Shown here in pieces: positions 59,184 through 64,000 of a DNA stretch of 64,000 nt (position 1 is the stretch's first letter; every line of letters begins with the position of its first letter). The notes below the pieces were generated by a model, which saw only the letters and a list, made by a program, of their open reading frames with translations, did no database searches and was not told where the DNA came from. This DNA is from an uncultured Gammaproteobacteria bacterium. GTDB lineage: Bacteria > Pseudomonadota > Gammaproteobacteria > Nitrosococcales > Methylophagaceae. A program made the position numbers and the translations under genes. The stretch covers positions 1 to 64,000 of the forward strand of contig CAJQOM010000005.1 in the NCBI GenBank assembly GCA_905479985.1, written 5' to 3'.

Positions 59184-59208
59184 AAAAAAGCCCCGCGTTG
59201 GCAGGGCT
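59184..59208 (-). terminator. Intrinsic terminator between rpmA and obgE
   Basis: On the minus strand AGCCCTGC (59208-59201) pairs with GCGGGGCT (59196-59189), allowing one G-U pair, around a CAAC loop. A T run follows at 59188-59184. It would end most rplU-rpmA transcripts, letting ribosomal-protein messages exceed those of obgE and proB. Confidence 0.85.
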
Positions 59209-59247
59209 CTTTAGTCGTTTGCCCTCAGTTAGGGCTAACCAAATGCT

Positions 59248-59508
59248 TTAGTCAGCAGCAACAACGCTTACGAACATGCGGTTTTTCGGGCCTTTCTTTT
59301 CAAAAAGAACACGACCTGCTGCTTTTGCAAATAATGTGTGATCTTTACCAAGACCTACATTCAAACCTGCGTGGTAACGTGTGCCGCGTTGGCGAATTAA
59401 AATATTACCGCCATCGACAGCTTCGCCACCGTAACGTTTTACGCCAAGACGTTTCGATTCCGAATCACGTCCGTTTCTAGTACTACCACCTGCTTTCTTA
59501 TGAGCCAT
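59248..59508 (-). CDS. rpmA: 50S ribosomal protein L27
   Basis: L27 reaches the peptidyl-transferase centre with its N-terminal tail. The 86-residue protein begins [21 protein letters not shown] and carries [20 protein letters not shown]. There is no N-terminal extension of the kind cleaved in Firmicutes. It follows rplU by 27 bases. Confidence 0.98.
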   Translation of the reverse strand: MAHKKAGGSTRNGRDSESKRLGVKRYGGEAVDGGNILIRQRGTRYHAGLNVGLGKDHTLFAKAAGRVLFEKKGPKNRMFVSVVAAD

Positions 59509-59535
59509 CTCTAAATCCTCTTGTAACGTGTAATC

Positions 59536-59847
59536 TTAGGCTGAGATGCCTGTGATTTCGATTTCGGTGAAAGACTGACGATGCCCCATCTGTTTACGAT
59601 AGTGCTTACGACGGTTGAATTTGATGATTTTAACTTTCGCGCCACGGCCATTCGCAGCAACTGTTGCTGTGACTTTCGCGCCTTCTAAGTAAGGTGCGCC
59701 GATTTTGACATCATCACCTTCACCGACCATTAAAACTTTATCAAGTTCAATTGTATCACCGGTTTCAGCTGACAATTTCTCAACACGGAGCTTCTCGCCC
59801 TCTTTAACTCGGTACTGTTTTCCGCCCGTCGCGACAATAGCGTACAT
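59536..59847 (-). CDS. rplU: 50S ribosomal protein L21
   Basis: This 23S rRNA-binding protein is adjacent to L27. I start it at the ATG at 59847, giving [19 protein letters not shown], the conserved N terminus (103 residues). TTGGAGACAGCG just upstream supplies the ribosome site. The frame to 59859 merely reads through that site. [19 protein letters not shown] is the conserved C-terminal block. Confidence 0.97.
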   Translation of the reverse strand: MYAIVATGGKQYRVKEGEKLRVEKLSAETGDTIELDKVLMVGEGDDVKIGAPYLEGAKVTATVAANGRGAKVKIIKFNRRKHYRKQMGHRQSFTEIEITGISA

Positions 59848-59899
59848 CGCTGTCTCCAAAAATTAAGTTATTGCTAGATAGTCCAGCAAAAGACCGGCA

Positions 59900-59928
59900 A
59901 TTTTAGCGTCTTTCATGAGATAGATCAA
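59900..59928 (-). promoter_or_regulatory. Sigma-70 promoter of rplU-rpmA
   Basis: On the minus strand TTGATC (59928-59923) and TAAAAT (59905-59900) are 17 bases apart. The -10 matches in five positions and the -35 in four. Transcription would begin about 50 bases before rplU. Confidence 0.45.
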
Positions 59929-60015
59929 ACCTTAATCAAAATATTTGCGATCTGCTGTCTTGCATGAGAAAGTAGCGGCATTTCCAGACGACTATTATAG
60001 GCAGATTTACGCTCC

Positions 60016-60984
60016 GTGGATATTCAATCCATCTATTCCCTAATCGAAGATGATATGGCAGCTGTCGACGCGATGATTCATTTGCGATTGCAGTCTGATG
60101 TTGTACTGATTAATCAATTGGGACACTACATTATTAATAGTGGTGGCAAACGCCTGCGGCCTGCTTTAGCGATTTTGAGTGCGCGTGCCTGCGGTTATCA
60201 AGGCGAGCAACATGCCAATCTCGCGACGATTATTGAGTTTATTCATACTGCAACCTTATTACATGATGATGTCGTGGATGGTTCGGACATGCGACGCGGC
60301 AAAGAAACCGCTAATAATCTCTGGGGCAATGAAGCAAGCGTGTTAGTCGGTGATTTTCTCTACACTCGCTCATTCGAGATGATGGTTGAGATGCACTCCA
60401 TGCCGTTAATGAAGATTCTGTCTCATACCACCAACATTATTGCTGAAGGTGAAGTCTTACAGCTGCTCAATTGCAATGACCCAGACACCAGTGAAGCCGC
60501 TTATCTCGAAGTCATTCATCATAAAACGGCCAAACTGTTTGAGGCTGCTGGACAGCTAGGCGCCGTTATTAGCGGCTCTGATGCAGAGACCGAACAAGCG
60601 ATGGCACAATATGCCATGCATTTGGGCAGTGCCTTCCAATTAGTGGATGACTTGTTAGATTACAGCGAGTCCAGTGATACCATTGGCAAAAATATTGGTG
60701 ATGATTTAGCGGAAGGCAAACCGACTTTGCCGTTGATTTATGCCATGCAACATGGTGATGAGACACAAAGACAAGTCATTCGTCATGCGATTGAACACGG
60801 CGAGCGTGACCGTATTGATGACATCATTACAATTATCAATGATACCGGTGCGATTAACTATACTTCTCAAGCGGCTTTAAAAGAGGCGGAGCTTGCTAAG
60901 TCTGCTTTGGCGATGCTGCCTAGTTCAGTTTATAAAGATGCCTTATTATCTTTGGCAGATTTTTCTGTCGAACGTCACTATTAA
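60016..60984 (+). CDS. ispB: Octaprenyl diphosphate synthase (trans-polyprenyl synthase)
   Basis: This enzyme makes the C40 (or similar) side chain of ubiquinone. The 322-residue protein has both aspartate-rich motifs, LLHDDVVDGSDMRRG (about residues 81-95) and QLVDDLLDYSE (about 212-222), with GGKRLRPALAIL near residue 43. GTG at 60016 is the start; no ATG upstream fits. The chain length is inferred from its divergent position to rplU, as in E. coli. Confidence 0.94.
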   Translation: MDIQSIYSLIEDDMAAVDAMIHLRLQSDVVLINQLGHYIINSGGKRLRPALAILSARACGYQGEQHANLATIIEFIHTATLLHDDVVDGSDMRRGKETANNLWGNEASVLVGDFLYTRSFEMMVEMHSMPLMKILSHTTNIIAEGEVLQLLNCNDPDTSEAAYLEVIHHKTAKLFEAAGQLGAVISGSDAETEQAMAQYAMHLGSAFQLVDDLLDYSESSDTIGKNIGDDLAEGKPTLPLIYAMQHGDETQRQVIRHAIEHGERDRIDDIITIINDTGAINYTSQAALKEAELAKSALAMLPSSVYKDALLSLADFSVERHY

Positions 60985-61039
60985 AGTTAGAATAAAAACC
61001 GTTCGGATTGGCGACTTTAATCATTTGGTCACTTAAAAT

Positions 61040-61339
61040 ATGTCAGATTTTTATCAGTACCATTTATTTTTCTGCACGCATGAACGCGAAGACAAAGTGC
61101 ATTGTCAAGAACATGATGCGGTGTCACTTCGTAATTACGCCAAGCAACGTGTCAAAGATCTTAAGCTCAAGAAAGTCCGCGTTAATAATTCTGGCTGTCT
61201 AAACCGCTGTGCCCTTGGGCCGATGTTAGTGGTTTATCCAGAAGGTATCTGGTATCAATATAAAACGACCGATGATATTGATGAAATCATCGAAAGCCAT
61301 GTTATACAAGGCAAAGTCGTGGAAAGACTGCAACGATGA
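61040..61339 (+). CDS. Thioredoxin-like 2Fe-2S ferredoxin-family protein
   Basis: This 99-residue protein has the thioredoxin-like [2Fe-2S] ferredoxin pattern: C in HLFFCTHERED, C in VHCQEHD, then VNNSGCLNRCALGPMLVVYPEGIWY, giving four cysteines for one cluster. Such proteins are predicted electron carriers or cluster donors. Its last codons overlap the hpnD ATG by four bases, so it is translated with the squalene genes and could feed electrons to that pathway; this is inference. Confidence 0.85.
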   Translation: MSDFYQYHLFFCTHEREDKVHCQEHDAVSLRNYAKQRVKDLKLKKVRVNNSGCLNRCALGPMLVVYPEGIWYQYKTTDDIDEIIESHVIQGKVVERLQR

Positions 61340-62193
61340 GTCCAGACGAGTACTGCCAAAATAAAACGGCCGAAAGCGGCTCAAGCTTTTATTACAGCTT
61401 TTTATTTTTGTCAGAACCGCAACGTCAAGCCATTACTGCCTTATATGCTTTTTGTCGTGAAGTCGATGATATTGTTGATGAGGTACATGAAGAAGACATT
61501 GCGCGTACCAAGTTAGATTGGTGGCGGCAGGAAATAGACCGCGTATATGCTGGCAATGCAACACATCCTATTGGCAAGGCGCTAACGACAGCCGTTTCAC
61601 GCTATGATTTACAGCAAGCCTATTTAATGGAAGTTATTGACGGCATGACGATGGATTTAACGCAATTTAGCTATCCAGACTTCACGCAGCTTACTTTATA
61701 TTGTCATCGTGTTGCCGGGGTTGTCGGCTTATTATCCGCTGAAATTTTTGGCTACCAAGCCCGGGATACTTTGCGCTACGCAGAAAGTTTGGGGATGGCC
61801 ATGCAATTGACCAATATTATTCGCGATGTCCGAGAAGATGCCGAACGTGGTCGACTCTATTTACCACAAGATGAAATGACACAATATAATGTCGATGTCG
61901 ATGCTGTTTTGGCTTTAAAAAGTAGCCCCGAACTCACAGCCTTGCTTCAATTTCAGACTGAACGGGCCCAACACTATTATCAAAAAGCCATGACAATGCT
62001 GCCAGACTGCGATCGTTACACCCAGCGAACTGGCTTAATTATGGCAAATATTTACCAAGCCACTTTGCAGGAAATCGCGAATGATGACTTCCAAGTTATG
62101 CAACATCGCGTTTCTTTGACACCTTTACGTAAATTTTGGATTGCCTGGACAACCGCACGTGAACAGAAACGTTGGCGGGAGAAAGCAGCATGA
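61336..62193 (+). CDS. hpnD: Presqualene diphosphate synthase HpnD
   Basis: This enzyme condenses two farnesyl diphosphates to presqualene diphosphate in the three-step HpnCDE route to squalene. The 285-residue squalene/phytoene synthase-fold protein has the HpnD-like N terminus DEYCQNKTAESGSSFYYSF. The first Asp motif is CREVDDIVDE (near residues 39-48), and the second region is LTNIIRDVREDAERGRLYLP. Its TGA overlaps the hpnE ATG as ATGA. hpnC is not beside it. A phytoene-type role is less likely because hpnE follows. Confidence 0.88.
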   Translation: MSPDEYCQNKTAESGSSFYYSFLFLSEPQRQAITALYAFCREVDDIVDEVHEEDIARTKLDWWRQEIDRVYAGNATHPIGKALTTAVSRYDLQQAYLMEVIDGMTMDLTQFSYPDFTQLTLYCHRVAGVVGLLSAEIFGYQARDTLRYAESLGMAMQLTNIIRDVREDAERGRLYLPQDEMTQYNVDVDAVLALKSSPELTALLQFQTERAQHYYQKAMTMLPDCDRYTQRTGLIMANIYQATLQEIANDDFQVMQHRVSLTPLRKFWIAWTTAREQKRWREKAA

Positions 62194-63482
62194 CAACGCT
62201 GGTTATTGGTGGTGGCTGGAGTGGACTTGCCGCTGCGATCTCTCTAATTCAACAGGGACATAATGTCCATTTAGTTGAGTCCGCCAAACAATTTGGTGGA
62301 CGCGCGCGTAACGTGAGTTGGCAGGGGAAAATGGTTGATAACGGCCAACATATTATGATTGGGGCTTATGATCATATGCTGGCGATGATGCAATTAGTGG
62401 GTGTCGATCCTGAACAAGCCTTTAACCGTTTGCCTATTGATATTTCAATGCATAACCCAAATTATTCGACTTTACATTTATCAGGGCAAAGTCGGTTACC
62501 TTGGCCTTGGTCTCTAGCTTGGAATGTAGTCAAAAGCGCCGGACTCAATAATTTAAAAAGCTTAGTGACATTACAAAAAGACATTCCGCGTTTATTAGCA
62601 GGGCAAGACATGACCGTGTTGGCTTGGCTACAACGCGCTAACCAACCTGAACGTCTTATTGAACAACTCTGGCAACCCCTTTGCCTTGCCACACTCAATA
62701 CACAGGTGTCTAAGGCGTCGGCCCAGGTTTTAGCCATTGTATTAAGAGATAGCCTAGGTAAAGACGAGCCGACAGCCGACTTACTTATACCTAAAATCCC
62801 ACTGGGCGCTTTATTCCCGCAAGCGGCCGCGGATTATATCCTGCAACAAGGCGGTAAGATCAGCAAACAAACTCGTATTGCAGAAATTGTGACAGAAGAA
62901 GGTCAAGTCAGCGGTGCGATCACAACCAATGGCGATTTCATTGACAGTGAAAATATTATTTTGGCGACTGGGCCGGATCAAACGGCTCAATTGCTGACCG
63001 CCCATTTGCGCTTTCCTCGGCCTAGCCAGATGCCGATTACGACGGTTTATTTGCAATACCCACCCCATGTTCGCTTGCCCAAGCCGTTATTAGGCATGAC
63101 GGGTACGATGAGTCATTGGTTATTTGATCGCAGCGTACAACATCCAGGGATGATCGCTGTCGTCATTAGCTCAGATGGACCGCATGAAAAACTATCCAAA
63201 GAAGCCTTGGTTGAACATGTTTGTGCTGAGGTGCATCAACTGCTGCCCGACTTTCCTGAAAAAGCGGATGAGGGGTTTGTTATTCGAGAAAAACGGGCAA
63301 CGTTCGAATGTACTGTTGAAAACCATCGTGACCGGCCGGAGTGTGTGACCGCTGTACCGGGCTTATGGTTGACCGGTGATTATATCGCCAATGATTATCC
63401 CGCAACATTGGAAGGGGCTATTCGTAATGGAGAACACTGTGCCCAATTACTGCTTTCGCATTTAACATCAACTGAGCTTTAA
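62190..63482 (+). CDS. hpnE: Hydroxysqualene dehydroxylase HpnE (FAD-dependent)
   Basis: This amine-oxidase-like flavoprotein reduces hydroxysqualene to squalene. I start at the ATG at 62190, which overlaps the hpnD stop. The protein (430 residues) opens MTTLVIGGGWSGLAAAISL with the dinucleotide-binding GGGWSGLAAA. VDNGQHIMIGAYDHML is the family motif near residue 51, and the C terminus has WLTGDYIANDYPATLEGAIRNGE for FAD. Carotenoid desaturase is the alternative reading, but GWSG and NGQHIMIGAY favour HpnE. Confidence 0.9.
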   Translation: MTTLVIGGGWSGLAAAISLIQQGHNVHLVESAKQFGGRARNVSWQGKMVDNGQHIMIGAYDHMLAMMQLVGVDPEQAFNRLPIDISMHNPNYSTLHLSGQSRLPWPWSLAWNVVKSAGLNNLKSLVTLQKDIPRLLAGQDMTVLAWLQRANQPERLIEQLWQPLCLATLNTQVSKASAQVLAIVLRDSLGKDEPTADLLIPKIPLGALFPQAAADYILQQGGKISKQTRIAEIVTEEGQVSGAITTNGDFIDSENIILATGPDQTAQLLTAHLRFPRPSQMPITTVYLQYPPHVRLPKPLLGMTGTMSHWLFDRSVQHPGMIAVVISSDGPHEKLSKEALVEHVCAEVHQLLPDFPEKADEGFVIREKRATFECTVENHRDRPECVTAVPGLWLTGDYIANDYPATLEGAIRNGEHCAQLLLSHLTSTEL

Positions 63483-63484
63483 AT

Positions 63485-63691
63485 ATGATGACCCGCCTAT
63501 TGACCCTGTTTTATCTCACTTTCTTTGCTTTATTAACCGCATGCAGCGGCGAGCACACCGATAAGGTCGAGCCTCTTTCTGAGGAAGGCGGCTTGCCGCA
63601 ATCTCAGCGCACGCAAGAAGATAGTGCCGCTGGCGTAAAGTTTAATGCGGAAACCCCGTTCAAATCTTTATCTGATACCGAAAAACAGTAA
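63485..63691 (+). CDS. Small lipoprotein of unknown function
   Basis: This 68-residue protein has a lipoprotein signal with lipobox LLTAC (C20) and serine next, so outer-membrane localisation is expected. The mature tail of about 48 residues is hydrophilic and acidic with no cysteine or predicted domain. It begins two bases after hpnE and ends three bases before yciK, so it is probably co-transcribed. I do not recognise a family. Confidence 0.68.
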   Translation: MMTRLLTLFYLTFFALLTACSGEHTDKVEPLSEEGGLPQSQRTQEDSAAGVKFNAETPFKSLSDTEKQ

Positions 63692-63693
63692 CC

Positions 63694-64000
63694 ATGACTG
63701 ACACAACCCTTTCTGATCACGTTGTTTTAGTGACGGGTGCCGCTAATGGCATTGGTGCTGCCGTTGCTAAAGCTTACGCGGCTTCTGGCGCGACGCTCAT
63801 TTTGTTAGATAAAGATGTGTCAGGGCTCGAAGCCACTTATGATGCCATTTATCCTGCCTATGCAAAACCGGCCATTTATCCTCTCGATTTAAAAGGCGCC
63901 GGCGTTAATGATTATGCTGAGATGATCGCCACCATTACATCTCACTTTGGCCGTCTAGATACCCTTATTCATTGTGCAGCAACACTTGGTCAGCTGGCCC
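63694..64000 (+). CDS. yciK: YciK-family short-chain oxidoreductase (5' part, cut by window edge)
   Basis: The reading frame from ATG 63694 is open to the window end (about 102 residues). It begins TDTTLSDHVVLVTGAANGIG, the glycine-rich NAD(P)-binding loop of short-chain dehydrogenases. Further on are LDKDVSGLEATYDAI and LIHCAATLGQLA, where the family NAAxLG motif reads CAATLG. The active-site YxxxK lies beyond the edge. YciK rather than another member is chosen from the IHCAATLG-type sequence. Confidence 0.75.
   Translation, partial: MTDTTLSDHVVLVTGAANGIGAAVAKAYAASGATLILLDKDVSGLEATYDAIYPAYAKPAIYPLDLKGAGVNDYAEMIATITSHFGRLDTLIHCAATLGQLA

Noticed and set aside
62190-63482. Carotenoid (phytoene-type) desaturase as the identity of hpnE
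   Set aside because: The coupling to an HpnD-like synthase and the NGQHIMIGAY-type motif fit hydroxysqualene dehydroxylase better, though both belong to the same flavoprotein superfamily.

Overview
The window reads as chromosomal DNA of a methylotrophic gammaproteobacterium, most like Methylophaga or a close relative. The pointers are an H4MPT-linked C1 module (mtdA, beta-RFAP synthase, mtdB and an ATP-grasp gene), gammaproteobacterial gene orders (lptM-lysA-dapF-DUF484-xerC, pilBCD-coaE-zapD-yacG, petABC-sspAB, rplU-rpmA-obgE-proB, gshB-tonB) and moderate GC content. The genus is inferred from gene content alone. The window is dense with core genes. I saw no rRNA, tRNA, CRISPR array, prophage or large island. 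The only mobile DNA is the 3' end of an IS30-family transposase at the left edge.

Layout. 1-4.1 kb: IS30 end, then on the minus strand DUF2782, thrB, waaC and hldE (threonine synthesis and LPS inner core). 4.2-6.9 kb: polA. 7-10.8 kb: minus-strand lptM-lysA-dapF-DUF484-xerC; lptM is a 42-residue lipoprotein gene. 10.9-19.6 kb: plus-strand pilB, pilC, a large GAF-GAF-PAS-PAS-GGDEF-EAL gene, pilD, coaE, zapD, yacG. 19.6-24.1 kb: minus-strand fmdB, DUF502, aspS, zinc-finger protein, mutT, nadA. 24.5-28.1 kb: petABC (cytochrome bc1) and sspAB. 28.1-29.6 kb: gltX. 29.7-33.7 kb: the C1 module. 33.8-40.3 kb: minus-strand glyQ-glyS-gmhB-plsC-fimX. 40.4-43.4 kb: gshB, a lipoprotein-type apbE, tonB. 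43.4-47.5 kb: minus-strand uvrA, a CYTH protein and a VPLPA/PEP-CTERM-like protein without signal peptide. 47.5-49.9 kb: MFS exporter, ssb, small secreted protein. 49.9-52.8 kb: xthA-ampG-membrane-anchored protein. 53.0-54.6 kb: rpsT and an MFS gene. 54.6-56.8 kb: a lipoprotein and an Lnb_N/DUF4105-type protein with a probable outer-membrane barrel. 56.9-60 kb: rplU-rpmA-obgE-proB. 60-64 kb: ispB, a 2Fe-2S protein, hpnD, hpnE, a small lipoprotein and the start of yciK.

Themes. Type IV pilus assembly and c-di-GMP meet twice: a probably active GGDEF-EAL gene sits inside the pilBCD run, and a catalytically dead FimX homologue lies 17 kb away. Formaldehyde oxidation is represented by two methylene-H4MPT dehydrogenase paralogues flanking a cofactor-biosynthesis gene. 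The cell-envelope theme (LPS heptose, LptM, AmpG, Lnb_N protein, lipoproteins, squalene synthesis) is strong.

The least ordinary loci are the Lnb_N-barrel gene, whose signal-peptide codons contain a textbook intrinsic-terminator hairpin, and the VPLPA-type protein, whose promoter abuts a start codon with no room for a signal peptide.
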